A DNA stretch of 64,000 nucleotides from Halopseudomonas bauzanensis (lineage in GTDB: Bacteria > Pseudomonadota > Gammaproteobacteria > Pseudomonadales > Pseudomonadaceae), in NCBI RefSeq assembly GCF_900114735.1, contig NZ_FOUA01000002.1, forward strand, positions 124,001 through 188,000, given 5' to 3'. The translations under genes were made by a program, and so were the position numbers. Below the pieces are notes generated by a model, which saw nothing but the letters and a program-made list of their open reading frames with translations, did not search any database and was not told the origin of the DNA. Below, piece after piece: positions 8,934 through 18,150 of the stretch. Numbering within the stretch: position 1 is the stretch's first letter; every line of letters begins with the position of its first letter.

Positions 8934-9842
8934 ATGAATGCGGCTATCGACACTTCCAGCCCGGCCATCCCCGCCGAGAAAATCACCCTGACCGCCAGCG
9001 ATGGCTATCCGCTGACCGCCTATCGTTATCCCGCCCGGGGTGAAGCCAAGGGCAATCTGCTGGTGGCTGGCGGTACCGGTGTGCCGCAGCGTTTCTACCG
9101 GCGTTTCGCTGAGTATGCCGCGCAGCGCGGGTTGAATGTGCTGACGCTGGATTACCGCGGCGCCAGCGAGTCGCGTCCCGCGTCGCTGAAAGGCTTCGAG
9201 ATGTCCTACCTGGACTGGTCGCAGAAGGATCTGGCGGCGGCGGTGGCGTTGCTGGCCCAAGAGCAGCTACCGCTGTACTGGGTCGGGCACTCCTTCGGCG
9301 GGCATGCCATTGGCCTGCTGCCCAATCATCACCAACTGACGGCGTGCTACACCTTTGGCACCGGTGCCGGCTGGGCTGGCTGGATGCCCACGGGCGAGGC
9401 GCTGAAGATTCGGTTGTTCTGGCATGTCATCATGCCGGCAATCGTGTCCTGGAAAGGTTATATGGCCTGGAGCCTGCTGGGCATGGGCGATGACCTGCCA
9501 CTGGGGGTGTATCGGGACTGGAAGCGCTGGTGCGGTTTTCCGCACTATTATTTCGACGATCCGTCCATGGCCTGGGTAAAGCCGCTGTATGCATCGGTGC
9601 AAGTACCCTGCGCCTTCGTCACCGCAACAGATGATCCCTGGGCACCGCCGCGCTCGCGCGATGCCTTCGCCAAGGCCTACAGCAATGCCGCGAAAATGAT
9701 CGCGGATATCAGTCCGGCGCCCGGGCATCAGCCCATCGGGCATATGGGCTATTTCCGCCGTGAGTCGCACGCGTTCTGGGATCAGGCGCTGGACTGGCTG
9801 CTGCAGCAGCCAGTCGCAGCTGTCACGCCACAGACCGGTTAA
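8934..9842 (+). CDS. Alpha/beta-fold hydrolase
   Basis: A 302-aa soluble alpha/beta hydrolase. The nucleophile elbow is GHSFGG (about residues 118-123), the oxyanion region is AGGTGVPQRFYRRFA after strand 3, and the likely acid and histidine lie in TATDDPWAPP and GHMGYFR. It resembles the cytoplasmic family typified by PIRSF037442 members, whose substrate is unknown. It stands alone 95 bases after the receptor gene; no terminator is evident in that gap. Its function in iron uptake is not supported. Confidence 0.85.
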   Translation: MNAAIDTSSPAIPAEKITLTASDGYPLTAYRYPARGEAKGNLLVAGGTGVPQRFYRRFAEYAAQRGLNVLTLDYRGASESRPASLKGFEMSYLDWSQKDLAAAVALLAQEQLPLYWVGHSFGGHAIGLLPNHHQLTACYTFGTGAGWAGWMPTGEALKIRLFWHVIMPAIVSWKGYMAWSLLGMGDDLPLGVYRDWKRWCGFPHYYFDDPSMAWVKPLYASVQVPCAFVTATDDPWAPPRSRDAFAKAYSNAAKMIADISPAPGHQPIGHMGYFRRESHAFWDQALDWLLQQPVAAVTPQTG

Positions 9843-9864
9843 TACGACTGTCCGGCATTGTGCC

Positions 9865-10875
9865 TCAGAAGCCTTCCAGCACTATCTTGCCGATGGCATG
9901 GCCACCTTCGATCAGTTGGTGCGCCTGACGCAGGTTGGCAGCGTTGATCTGCCCCAGGTGAACCTTGTCCAGCGCCCGCAATTCGCCCTGGTCGAGCAGC
10001 TCGGCGATGCGGTTGAGGATATCGTGCTGGCGCTGCATATCGGCGGTCTGGAACATCGAGCGGGTGAACATGGACTCCCAGTGGATGGAAACGCTCTTGG
10101 CCTTGAACAGGCGCAGGTCCACAGGGTCCGGATCATCGATGATGCCCAGCCGCCCCTGGGGAGCCATGAGCTCGGCCAGCGCCGCCCACGCTTCGACGCT
10201 GGTGTGGGTGGAAAAGGCAAAGTCGATCAGGCCGATGTTCAAATCGAGAATCTGCGCGACCAGGGGTTTGCTGTGATCGATCACGTGATGGGCGCCCATA
10301 TCACGCACCCATTGGGCGCTTTCCGGACGCGAAGCGGTACCGATAACCGTGGCGCCGGCCTGGCGCGCCAGCTGGATAGCAGCTGAAGGTACGCCGCCGG
10401 CACCGCCCAGCACCAACAGTGTGGGCGCGTGGTCGGTCGCCTGCTGCGGCATGCCGAGGCGGTCGAACAGCATCTCGTAGGCCGTCAGCATAACCAGCGG
10501 CACCGAGGCCGCAGCGGCGGGATCGAGATTGCGCGGCTGGCGCCCGACGATACGCTCGTCGACCAACTGCCACTCGGCATTGGAACCCTGGCGCTGCAGC
10601 TCGCCGGCATAGAACACCTCATCGCCAGGCTGGAACAGCGTGACTTCCGGGCCGACCGCCTCGACCACGCCGGCGGCATCGTAGCCAAGTACCCGCGGCT
10701 CGTCAGGCGAGGCGCTGAAAACCTGTCGGCTCTTGATGTCCCGCGGGTTGACTGATATCGCCTGCACCTTCACCAACAGATCCCGCCCGGTCGGCGCAGG
10801 CTTGGGCAATTCCAGGTCGATCAGCGCCTGGTCATTATCGATTGGCAATTGTTCGGTATAACCCACCGCTTTCAT
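9865..10875 (-). CDS. Zinc-type/quinone oxidoreductase (MDR superfamily)
   Basis: A 336-aa medium-chain dehydrogenase/reductase. An N-terminal GroES-like domain (RDIKSRQ, LGYDAAGVVEAVGPEVTLFQPGDEV) is followed by a Rossmann nucleotide-binding domain with LVLGGAGGVPSAAIQLARQ (about residues 157-175). The catalytic zinc ligands of true alcohol dehydrogenases are not apparent, so a zinc-free NAD(P)H:quinone or enone reductase is more likely. It is convergent with the preceding hydrolase and diverges from the nir cluster. Confidence 0.85.
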   Translation of the reverse strand: MKAVGYTEQLPIDNDQALIDLELPKPAPTGRDLLVKVQAISVNPRDIKSRQVFSASPDEPRVLGYDAAGVVEAVGPEVTLFQPGDEVFYAGELQRQGSNAEWQLVDERIVGRQPRNLDPAAAASVPLVMLTAYEMLFDRLGMPQQATDHAPTLLVLGGAGGVPSAAIQLARQAGATVIGTASRPESAQWVRDMGAHHVIDHSKPLVAQILDLNIGLIDFAFSTHTSVEAWAALAELMAPQGRLGIIDDPDPVDLRLFKAKSVSIHWESMFTRSMFQTADMQRQHDILNRIAELLDQGELRALDKVHLGQINAANLRQAHQLIEGGHAIGKIVLEGF

Positions 10876-10990
10876 ATCAGTCTCCCTCCTCGGAATGTCA
10901 GCACAGGATAGCCAGCCGCAGGCTTCCGGGCCACCCCGCCGGGTCAGCGAACGCCTTGTTGGCTGTCAGGACACTATGTCGCAGCGTAAC

Positions 10991-11032
10991 CTGACCCAGA
11001 TCAAATTATCCCTTGCAGCACAGCCACATAAT
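10991..11032 (+). promoter_or_regulatory. Anr/Dnr (FNR-type) site and -10 element of the nir operon
   Basis: CTGACCCAGATCAA at 10991-11004 matches TTGAT-N4-ATCAA at 8 of 10 fixed positions. A -10 element CATAAT lies at 11027-11032, predicting a start of transcription near 11039. The box centre (10997.5) then falls at -41.5, the standard class II position for FNR-family activators. Denitrification genes in pseudomonads are activated by Anr or the NO-sensing Dnr, so this fits nir control. The spacing is read from the sequence; the identity of the factor is inference. Confidence 0.75.
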
Positions 11033-11072
11033 CAGCTCATGAAGGAAAATTCCTGGGCTGATGGGGAAATTG

Positions 11073-11414
11073 ATGGCTGTATCGGTGCACTGTTCTCGTC
11101 CGCTGCTGCTGGTCGCTGCACTGTTGCTGGCCGCCACCACCGCAGCAGCGCCGCTGCCGACCACGGAACGCCAGCAGCAACTCGCCAACCTGCTGCTGCA
11201 GGACTGCGGCTCCTGCCACGGCCTGCGCATGACCGGTGGCCTGGGCCCGGCCCTGACCCGTGAAGCGCTGACTGACAAACCGCGTGACAGCCTGCTCGCC
11301 ACCGTCACCCATGGCCGCCCCGGTACCGCCATGCCCGGCTGGAAGGCCCTGCTTGATGAGCAGGACATCGCCTGGTTGGTCGACCGCCTGCTTGAAGGAG
11401 CTCCCCAGCCATGA
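11073..11414 (+). CDS. nirC: NirC, c-type cytochrome (c55x)
   Basis: A 113-aa periplasmic monoheme cytochrome. A signal peptide (hydrophobic LLLVAALLLAA, residues 11-21) is followed by CGSCH at 45-49 and a distal methionine in TAMPGWK. NirC takes part in heme d1 maturation and can pass electrons to NirS. The start at 11073 has GGGGA a few bases upstream; an alternative ATG at 11061 adds four residues. It is the first gene behind the Anr/Dnr-type promoter and ends four bases inside nirF. Confidence 0.88.
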   Translation: MAVSVHCSRPLLLVAALLLAATTAAAPLPTTERQQQLANLLLQDCGSCHGLRMTGGLGPALTREALTDKPRDSLLATVTHGRPGTAMPGWKALLDEQDIAWLVDRLLEGAPQP

Positions 11415-12601
11415 AAAATCCCCTGCTCGGTCTCATAGCCGCCGCATTATTGCTCGGCGGTTGCGCCCACCCATCATCCACCCTGCCGCTGCGCGGTACC
11501 GGCGACCTGGGCGTGGTGGTGGAACGGGCCACCGGCACCCTGCAATTGATCGAAAGCAGCACCCGCACCAGCCTGGCGCGCATCGATGGGCTGGGCGATC
11601 TGTCCCATGCCTCGGTAGTGTTCTCCCGTGACCAGCGTTACGCCTATGTATTCGGCCGTGACGGCGGCCTGACTAAAGTCGATTTGTTGCTGCAGCAGGT
11701 CGACAAGCGCGTGATCCAGGCCGGCAACAGCATCGGCGGTGCCATCAGCCAGGACGGCTCGCTGATCGCCGTGGGCAACTACGAACCCGGCGGGGTCAAG
11801 GTGTTCGATGCCGTTAGCCTGGCGCTGATTGCCGATATACCGGCCACGCCGCTGGCCGACGGCAGCCGTAACTCCCGCGTGGTCGGCGTCACCGACGTGC
11901 CCGGCCAGCGTTTCATCTACAGTCTGTTCGATACCGGCGAGACCTGGCTGCTGGATTTCAGTCAGGGGAATGATCCGCAGATCACCCGTTTCGAGAACAT
12001 CGGCAACCAGCCCTATGACGCGCTGCTCACCCCGGAAGGCCGCTATTACATCGCCGGCCTGTTCGGTGAGAACGGCATGGCCAAGATCGATCTCTGGCAC
12101 CCGGAACGGGGTGTCGAGCGCATCCTTGAGGACTATGGCCGTGGCGAGCAGAAGCTGCCGGTCTACAAGATGCCCCATCTGGAGGGCTGGACCCTGGCCG
12201 GTGATCAGGCCTTCGTTCCGGCGGTCGGCCACCATCAGGTGCTGGTGCTGGATAGCACGACCTGGCAGCAGACCGATGCCATCGATGTGGCCGGGCAGCC
12301 GATCTTCGTCATGGCGCGGCCGGATGCCCGGCAGATCTGGGTCAACTTCGCCCATCCGGACAATCACCAGGTCCAGGTGATCGACAGCGAAACCCACCAG
12401 ATCATCGCCACCCTCGAACCCGGGCCCGCAGTACTGCACATGGAGTTCACCGCCCGTGGCGACCAGCTGTGGCTGTCCGTGCGTGACGGCGGCGAGATCC
12501 AGGTGTGGGACCCCTACACCCTGAAGCAGATCGCCAGCCTGCCGGCAGACAGCCCCAGCGGCATCTTCTTCAGCAGTCGTGCCCATGACACCGGCTTATG
12601 A
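11411..12601 (+). CDS. nirF: NirF, heme d1 biosynthesis protein
   Basis: A 396-aa lipoprotein: the signal MKNPLLGLIAAALLLGGC has a lipobox cysteine at residue 18, so it would be anchored on the periplasmic side. The rest forms a cytochrome cd1-like beta-propeller (for example ASVVFSRDQRYAYVFGRDGGLTKVDL and GNSIGGAISQDGSLIAVGNYEPGGVKVFD). NirF acts late in heme d1 synthesis, converting the precursor to dihydro-heme d1 with NirN. It overlaps nirC by four bases and is followed by a REP sequence before nirD. Confidence 0.93.
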   Translation: MKNPLLGLIAAALLLGGCAHPSSTLPLRGTGDLGVVVERATGTLQLIESSTRTSLARIDGLGDLSHASVVFSRDQRYAYVFGRDGGLTKVDLLLQQVDKRVIQAGNSIGGAISQDGSLIAVGNYEPGGVKVFDAVSLALIADIPATPLADGSRNSRVVGVTDVPGQRFIYSLFDTGETWLLDFSQGNDPQITRFENIGNQPYDALLTPEGRYYIAGLFGENGMAKIDLWHPERGVERILEDYGRGEQKLPVYKMPHLEGWTLAGDQAFVPAVGHHQVLVLDSTTWQQTDAIDVAGQPIFVMARPDARQIWVNFAHPDNHQVQVIDSETHQIIATLEPGPAVLHMEFTARGDQLWLSVRDGGEIQVWDPYTLKQIASLPADSPSGIFFSSRAHDTGL

Positions 12602-12609
12602 GCAGCCCT

Positions 12610-12643
12610 GTAGCCATTCGCGGGGCGAGCCCGCTCCCACCAC
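12610..12643. repeat. REP-like palindromic element in the nirF-nirD gap
   Basis: The sequence contains CATTCGCGGGGCGAGCCC followed by GCTCCCAC, matching the Pseudomonas REP pattern (TTCGCGGGTNAACCCGCTCCCAC). The core GCGGG-N4-CCCGC can form a hairpin. It occupies the only sizeable gap inside the nir gene string, between the nirF stop and the nirD start at 12658. Confidence 0.7.
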
Positions 12644-12657
12644 AAGGGAATGCCCAT

Positions 12658-13116
12658 ATGCAACTGGACGATCTCAGTCGCCGCCTGATCGAGCGCTACC
12701 AACACCAACTGCCAATCTGTACCGATCCCTGGCAAGCCATGGCAGATGAGCTGGGCTGCAGCGCAGCCGAGGTACTGGACTGTCTGCGCCGGCTGGATGA
12801 GCAGGGCGCGCTGTCGCGCGTGGGCCCGGTGTTCGAGCACAGCCGCGCCGGCGCCAGCACCCTGGTGGCGCTGGCGGTGCCGCAATCCCGGCTGGAGCAG
12901 GTCGCCGAGCTGGTCAACCGCTACCCCGAGGTCAATCACAACTACCTGCGCGAGCACGATTACAACCTGTGGTTCGTCCTCACCGGCCCGGATCGCCAAT
13001 CCCTGGAGCGCTGCCTGGAGGATATCCAGCAGACCACCGGACTCGCTCCGCTCGACCTGCCCATGCGCCGCGCCTATCGCATCGACCTGGGCTTTTCTCT
13101 GGAGGCCACCCCATGA
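12658..13116 (+). CDS. nirD: NirD, siroheme decarboxylase subunit (Lrp/AsnC-type)
   Basis: A 152-aa protein with an N-terminal winged-helix (LDDLSRRLIERYQHQLPICTDPWQAMADELG) and an AsnC-like C-terminal domain ending in PLDLPMRRAYRIDLGF. NirD, L, G and H together decarboxylate 12,18-didecarboxysiroheme precursors in heme d1 synthesis. I use the ATG at 12658, which has AAGGGA about 10 bases upstream; a longer in-frame ATG at 12598 would translate the REP element and is rejected. It overlaps nirL by four bases. Confidence 0.92.
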   Translation: MQLDDLSRRLIERYQHQLPICTDPWQAMADELGCSAAEVLDCLRRLDEQGALSRVGPVFEHSRAGASTLVALAVPQSRLEQVAELVNRYPEVNHNYLREHDYNLWFVLTGPDRQSLERCLEDIQQTTGLAPLDLPMRRAYRIDLGFSLEATP

Positions 13117-13625
13117 ACGGGCTCGACCCCCGACAACGTACCGCGCTGCGACAGCAGCTGGAAAATGGCCTGCCGCTGACCGCCCGACCCTGGCAGACCC
13201 TGGCCGAACAGCTCGGCAGCAGCGAAGCCGCCGTACTCGAACAGGCCCGGCAATGGAACGACGAAGGATTGTTCCGCCGCTTCGGCCTGGTGGTGCATCA
13301 CCGCAACCTGGGCTTTCGCGCCAATGCCATGCTGGTGCTGGACATTCCCGACCATCAGGTCGATGCCATCGGCGAACGGCTGGGCCGCGCCGATGGCGTC
13401 AACCTCTGCTATCAGCGCCCCCGCCGGCTGCCACACTGGCCGTTCAACCTGTTCTGCATGGTGCATGGCCGTGAGCGGGCCGCGGTGCAGGCGCATATCG
13501 CCGAACTGCTGGCCCGGCACGGGCTGGATCAAATGCCGCACCGGTTGCTGTTCAGCACCCGCGCCTTCAAGCAGCGGGGCGGGCGATTTACCCCGAGCCT
13601 GCCGCAGGAGACCGCCCATGGATGA
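13113..13625 (+). CDS. nirL: NirL, siroheme decarboxylase subunit
   Basis: A 170-aa Lrp/AsnC-like protein, the second of four paralogues in a row. It shares the PLTARPWQTLAEQLG and RFGLVVHHRNLGFRANAMLVLDIP segments with NirH and has the YQRPRRLPHWPFNLFCMVHG motif typical of the NirL/NirH half of the complex. Its start overlaps the nirD stop (ATGA) and its end overlaps nirG by eight bases. It works with NirD, G and H in siroheme decarboxylation. Confidence 0.9.
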   Translation: MNGLDPRQRTALRQQLENGLPLTARPWQTLAEQLGSSEAAVLEQARQWNDEGLFRRFGLVVHHRNLGFRANAMLVLDIPDHQVDAIGERLGRADGVNLCYQRPRRLPHWPFNLFCMVHGRERAAVQAHIAELLARHGLDQMPHRLLFSTRAFKQRGGRFTPSLPQETAHG

Positions 13626-14061
13626 TCTGGACCGGCGCCTGATCAATCGTCTGCAACACGGCCTGCCGCTGGTACCACAGCCCTGGCAAGCTCTGGCCAA
13701 TGAGCTGAATAGCCAACCGCAGCTGCTGCGCCAGCGGGTCCAGGCGCTGCTGGATGACGGCACCCTGACCCGCTTCGGGCCGATGTTCGATATCGAGCGC
13801 GTCGGCGGCGCCTTCACCCTGGCGGCCCTCGCCGTACCCGAGGAACGCTTCGATACGGTGGCAGAGCAACTGCACGCCATGCCGGAAGTGGCCCACAACT
13901 ACCGGCGTGGGCATGCCTGGAACATGTGGTTCGTGCTGGCCTGCGCTACCCCGGATGGCATCAGCGCCAGCATTGCGCATATCGAACAACTGACCGGCCT
14001 GCCGGTGCTCAACCTGCCCAAGGAGGAGACCTACCATGTCGGCCTGCACCTGCCCGTCTGA
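13618..14061 (+). CDS. nirG: NirG, siroheme decarboxylase subunit
   Basis: A 147-aa paralogue closest to NirD: both have the N-terminal LDRRLINRLQHGLPLVPQPW type helix, then RFGPMFDIERVGGAFTLAALAVP and the motif VAHNYRRGHAWNMWFVL, and end in LNLPKEETYHVGLHLPV. Overlaps on both sides (8 bases with nirL, 26 with nirH) indicate tightly coupled translation, as expected for subunits of one complex. Confidence 0.9.
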   Translation: MDDLDRRLINRLQHGLPLVPQPWQALANELNSQPQLLRQRVQALLDDGTLTRFGPMFDIERVGGAFTLAALAVPEERFDTVAEQLHAMPEVAHNYRRGHAWNMWFVLACATPDGISASIAHIEQLTGLPVLNLPKEETYHVGLHLPV

Positions 14062-14587
14062 CCCCGACCTGACCCACCGCCTGATTGACCTGACCCAGGC
14101 CGGCCTGCCGCTGGTGGATGATCCCTGGGCCTGGATTGCCGAACGCCTGGGCATCAGCCGCGAGCAGGCGCTGCAACTGCTACAGCAGCTGCAGCGCGAC
14201 GGCGCCATCCGCCGTATCGCCGCTGTACCCAACCATTACCGCCTCGGCTACCGCCACAACGGCATGACCGTCTGGGACGTGGAGGATGCGCGCATGGATC
14301 AGCTTGGTCCGCTGGTCGGCGCCCAGCCCTTTGTCAGCCACTGCTACCGACGCCCCCGCCGGGACGGCTGGCGCTACAACCTGTTTGCCATGGTGCACGG
14401 GCGCAGCGCCGAGGACATCGACCGTGACCGCCAGCGCATCCGTCAGTTGCTGGGTGATGCCTGCCGCGCCGACGACATGCTGGTCAGCAGCCGCATCCTG
14501 AAAAAGACCGGACTGCGACTGAACCGCCCCGCCCCCACCGACCGCGCTCAGGCGCCGTCACAGGAGAGTTCTTCATGCTCAGAATAA
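14036..14587 (+). CDS. nirH: NirH, siroheme decarboxylase subunit
   Basis: A 183-aa paralogue of NirL with GAIRRIAAVPNHYRLGYRHN and YRRPRRDGWRYNLFAMVHGR. Its start lies 26 bases inside nirG and is set by a strong AGGAGG at 14021-14026. The C-terminal tail after ILKKTGLRLN is basic and proline/alanine-rich and probably unstructured. It is the fourth member of the NirDLGH set; its end overlaps nirJ by 13 bases. Confidence 0.9.
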   Translation: MSACTCPSDPDLTHRLIDLTQAGLPLVDDPWAWIAERLGISREQALQLLQQLQRDGAIRRIAAVPNHYRLGYRHNGMTVWDVEDARMDQLGPLVGAQPFVSHCYRRPRRDGWRYNLFAMVHGRSAEDIDRDRQRIRQLLGDACRADDMLVSSRILKKTGLRLNRPAPTDRAQAPSQESSSCSE

Positions 14588-15768
14588 GCCATTACCTGCG
14601 CGCCCTGGCCAATCCGAGCCTGCGCGTCCTCGGCGCCCGCGGCACGCCCGGCACCCGCCCTCCGGTAGTCATCTGGAATCTGCTGCGGCGCTGCAACCTG
14701 ACCTGCAAGCATTGCTACGCCACCTCCGCCGACAGCGAATTCCGCGACGAGCTGGATACCGCCGAGGCCCTGCGCGTAATCGATGATCTGCATGCCGCTG
14801 GCGTGCGCGTGCTGATCCTGTCCGGTGGCGAGCCGCTGCTGCGCGACGACATTTTCCAGCTGTCGGATTACGCCCGGGACAAGGGCTTTTTCGTCGCCCT
14901 GTCGACCAATGGCACACTGATTACCGAAGCCAATATCGGGCAGATCGTCGCGGCTCGCTACGATTACGTCGGCATTAGCATTGATGGTCTGCAGGCGGTG
15001 CACGACGAGTGGCGCCAGCTCAAGGGCAGCTTTGCCGCCTCCATGCACGCCATCGACCTGTGCCGCCAGCATGACCTCCGCGTGGGCCTGCGCACCACGC
15101 TGACCCAGCACAACTACCCGCAGCTGCCGGCGCTGCTGGAACTGATGCGCGAGCATGACGTACAGAAGTTCTATCTGTCACACCTGAACTACAGCGGTCG
15201 CGGCAAACGCAGCCGCAAGGCCGATGCCCATCACGCGATGACCCGCGACGTGCTCGACCAACTATTCGAGCAGGCCTGGGCGGATGTGCAGCAGGGCCGC
15301 GATACCGACTTCGTCACGGGTAACAACGACGCTGATGCCATCTTGCTGTTGCAGTGGGCGCAGCGGCGCATCCCCGAACATGCCCCGCGGCTGGAGCAGA
15401 TGTTGCGCGCCTGGGGCGGCAATGCCTCCGGCAGCGGCATCGCCAATATCGACAACATCGGCAATGTGCATCCGGACACCTACTGGTGGCAGCACACCGT
15501 CGGCAATATCCGCCAGCGCAGCTTCAAGGATATCTGGCTGGACAACCCCGACCCGCTGCTGTTGCAACTGCGCCAGCACCCGCGTGCCGTGGGCGGACGT
15601 TGCGGTCAGTGCCAATGGCTGCCGATCTGCAACGGCAACACCCGGACCCGCGCCTGGGCTACCGGCGACCTCTGGGGCGAGGACCCGGGTTGCTACCTGA
15701 CCGACAGCGAAATCGGCCTGTCGGATAGCCAATTCATTCCCTGCCAAGTGGTGTATGAACATGCATGA
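14575..15768 (+). CDS. nirJ: NirJ, radical SAM heme d1 biosynthesis protein
   Basis: A 397-aa radical SAM enzyme. The cluster-binding cysteines are C40, C44 and C47 (CNLTCKHC), followed by the SAM-binding [11 protein letters not shown] second cysteine set in the C-terminal domain ([16 protein letters not shown] and DPGCYL) matches an auxiliary SPASM-type cluster. NirJ removes the propionate side chains of didecarboxysiroheme and installs the oxo groups. AGGAGA precedes the start. It overlaps both nirH and nirE. Confidence 0.93.
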   Translation: MLRISHYLRALANPSLRVLGARGTPGTRPPVVIWNLLRRCNLTCKHCYATSADSEFRDELDTAEALRVIDDLHAAGVRVLILSGGEPLLRDDIFQLSDYARDKGFFVALSTNGTLITEANIGQIVAARYDYVGISIDGLQAVHDEWRQLKGSFAASMHAIDLCRQHDLRVGLRTTLTQHNYPQLPALLELMREHDVQKFYLSHLNYSGRGKRSRKADAHHAMTRDVLDQLFEQAWADVQQGRDTDFVTGNNDADAILLLQWAQRRIPEHAPRLEQMLRAWGGNASGSGIANIDNIGNVHPDTYWWQHTVGNIRQRSFKDIWLDNPDPLLLQLRQHPRAVGGRCGQCQWLPICNGNTRTRAWATGDLWGEDPGCYLTDSEIGLSDSQFIPCQVVYEHA

Positions 15769-16633
15769 CCTAGCTGACGGCTCGACAACCGGCATGCACC
15801 CGGATTGCTTTCCTGCTGCGTTGCGCGCCACCTTTGCTCCCGGCGAAGTGGCCCTGGTCGGCGCCGGTCCGGGCGATCCCGGGCTGCTGACCCTGCGCGC
15901 CTGGAGCCTGCTGCAGCAGGCCGATGTGGTGGTCTATGACCGGCTGGTAAGCCCGGCACTGCTGGCGCTGCTGCCAGCCGGGTGTGCTCGCCGCTTCGTC
16001 GGCAAGACCAGCGGTTACCACAGCTTGCCGCAGGAGCAGATCAACCAGCTGCTGGTCGATCTGGCCCTGCAGGACCAACGCGTGGTGCGGCTCAAGGGTG
16101 GCGACCCCTTCATCTTCGGCCGCGGCGCCGAGGAGCTGGAATTCCTGCTGGCGCGGGGTATCGACTGCCAGGTGGTACCCGGCATCACCGCCGCCTCCGG
16201 CTGCAGCACCTACGCCGGCATCCCGCTGACCCACCGCGACCTGGCCCAATCCTGCCAGTTCATCACCGGCCATCTGCAGCAGGACGGCGCCCTCAACCTG
16301 CCCTGGCAAAGCCTGGCCAACGGCGGTCAGACGCTGGTGTTCTATATGGGTTTGGCCAGTCTGGGCGCCATTTCCCGGGAGCTGATCAATGCCGGCCTGC
16401 CCGCCGATACCCCTGCGGCGCTGATCGGGAACGGCACCCGGGATGACCAGCAGGTGGTACGCGGTAGCCTGCAGCAACTGGAGCAATTGGCCCAGGAGCA
16501 TCACCTCAGCGCACCGACGCTGACCGTCATCGGCCAGGTGGTCGGGCTGTTCGCCGACCAGCAGTTGACCCACCCAGCACGGCTTCGCGCCCAACCGGTA
16601 CTGGCCGAACGGGGGGCTGTGGCATGCGGCTGA
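15755..16633 (+). CDS. nirE: NirE, uroporphyrinogen-III C-methyltransferase
   Basis: A 292-aa SAM-dependent methyltransferase of the CobA/CysG family. The glycine-rich [15 protein letters not shown] (about residues 30-44) is the N-terminal signature, [17 protein letters not shown] the second conserved motif, and [21 protein letters not shown] the third. It makes precorrin-2, the first committed step toward siroheme and then heme d1. It overlaps nirJ by 14 bases and nirN by 10. Confidence 0.94.
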   Translation: MNMHDLADGSTTGMHPDCFPAALRATFAPGEVALVGAGPGDPGLLTLRAWSLLQQADVVVYDRLVSPALLALLPAGCARRFVGKTSGYHSLPQEQINQLLVDLALQDQRVVRLKGGDPFIFGRGAEELEFLLARGIDCQVVPGITAASGCSTYAGIPLTHRDLAQSCQFITGHLQQDGALNLPWQSLANGGQTLVFYMGLASLGAISRELINAGLPADTPAALIGNGTRDDQQVVRGSLQQLEQLAQEHHLSAPTLTVIGQVVGLFADQQLTHPARLRAQPVLAERGAVACG

Positions 16634-18117
16634 TCTCCACCCTGCTATTCAGCATGACCCTGCCGGTAGCAGCCCTGGCCGATGCTTCCAGCGTCCCCGA
16701 TGTCGCCATGCTGTATCAGACCCAGTGCCAGAGCTGCCATGGCGTCAATCGGCTCGGCGGCACCGGCCCCGCACTGCTGCCCGAGAGTCTCGGCCGCATC
16801 AAGCCCGAGGAGGTGCGCAAGGTCATCCAGGACGGCCGACCGGCCAGTCAGATGGCAGCCTTCGGCACGCTGCTCAACGGCGAAGACATCGACGCCCTGG
16901 TCAGTTACCTGTACACCCCGGCCGAGGTGCCGCCCACTTGGCAGGACGCCGATATCCGTGCCAGTCACCGCTTGTTCGCTGATCCCGGGCAACTGCCGGA
17001 CAGCCCGCAACATACCGCTGATCCGCTCAATCTGTTCGTCGTGGTCGAGGCTGGCAATCATCATGTGCGCATCCTAGACGGCGATAGTTTCGAGGAACTG
17101 ACACGGTTTCAGTCGCACTTTGCCCTGCATGGCGGGCCGAAGTTCTCGCCGGATGGGCGCTTCGTCTACTTCGCCTCGCGGGATGGCTGGATCAGCAAGT
17201 ACGACCTGCACAACCTGACCATGATCGCCGAGGTGCGCGCCGGGCTGAATACCCGCAACCTGGCGGTCAGCAATGATGGTCGCTGGGTGCTGGTCGGCAA
17301 TTACCTGCCGGGCAACCTGGTGGTGCTGGATGCCCGCGACCTGTCCCTGGTCAAACCCATTCCCACGGTCGGCAGCGACGGTACGCCCTCGCGGGTCAGC
17401 GCCGTCTACACCGCGCCCCAGCGCGACAGCTTCGTGGTTGCGCTGAAGGATGTGCAGGAAGTCTGGGAACTGTCCTATGCGGGGCAGCCGGACTTCGCCC
17501 CACGACGGATCATTGCCGCGGATTATCTCGACGACTTCTCCTTCACCCCGGATTACCGCTACCTGCTGGCCACCTCGCGCAAGGCCAAAGGCGGTCAGGT
17601 GATCGACCTGGATACCGGCAAGGCGCTGACGGATATTCCGCTGCCGGGCATGCCGCACCTGGGCTCAGGCATCTACTGGCAGCGCGACGGCAAATGGGTC
17701 TTCGCCACGCCCAACATCAGCCAGGGACTGATCTCGGTACTGGACCTGGACACCTGGGAGTTGATCAAGGAGATCCCCACCGAAGGCCCGGGCTTCTTCA
17801 TGCGCAGCCATGAGAACTCACCCTACGCCTGGACCGACGTGTTCTTCGGGCCAAACAACGACGCCATCCACCTGATCGACAAACAGACCCTGGAAGTCGC
17901 CCACACCCTGCGCCCGGTTCCGGGCAAGAACGCCGCCCACGTGGAATTCACCCGCGACGGCCGACACCTGCTGTTGAGCATCTGGGACGAGGACGGTGCG
18001 CTGCTGGTACTCGACAGCGAGACCTTGGAGGAAGTGAAGCGCATCCCGATGAACAAACCGTCGGGCAAGTACAACGTGGGTAACAAGATTGGTTTTGTGG
18101 AGGGAACGTCGCATTGA
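16624..18117 (+). CDS. nirN: NirN, dihydro-heme d1 dehydrogenase
   Basis: A 497-aa periplasmic protein with the same layout as nitrite reductase NirS: a signal peptide, a cytochrome c domain with CQSCH at 35-39 and a candidate methionine in SQMAAFG, then an eight-bladed d1-type propeller. NirN performs the last oxidation in heme d1 synthesis. It is about 70 residues shorter than typical NirS, and its place as the last nir gene supports NirN rather than NirS. No nirS or nirM is present in the window. Confidence 0.9.
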   Translation: MRLISTLLFSMTLPVAALADASSVPDVAMLYQTQCQSCHGVNRLGGTGPALLPESLGRIKPEEVRKVIQDGRPASQMAAFGTLLNGEDIDALVSYLYTPAEVPPTWQDADIRASHRLFADPGQLPDSPQHTADPLNLFVVVEAGNHHVRILDGDSFEELTRFQSHFALHGGPKFSPDGRFVYFASRDGWISKYDLHNLTMIAEVRAGLNTRNLAVSNDGRWVLVGNYLPGNLVVLDARDLSLVKPIPTVGSDGTPSRVSAVYTAPQRDSFVVALKDVQEVWELSYAGQPDFAPRRIIAADYLDDFSFTPDYRYLLATSRKAKGGQVIDLDTGKALTDIPLPGMPHLGSGIYWQRDGKWVFATPNISQGLISVLDLDTWELIKEIPTEGPGFFMRSHENSPYAWTDVFFGPNNDAIHLIDKQTLEVAHTLRPVPGKNAAHVEFTRDGRHLLLSIWDEDGALLVLDSETLEEVKRIPMNKPSGKYNVGNKIGFVEGTSH

Positions 18118-18150
18118 GTGAGAGGGTGCGCGCTCCGTCCCCAAGCAGTC

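Noticed and set aside
12598-12657. Upstream ATG extension of nirD
   Set aside because: It would translate a REP element and has no homologous sequence; the ATG at 12658 has a better ribosome site.
16624-18117. Possible nitrite reductase NirS
   Set aside because: The protein is shorter than NirS, comes last in the operon after nirE and fits NirN.
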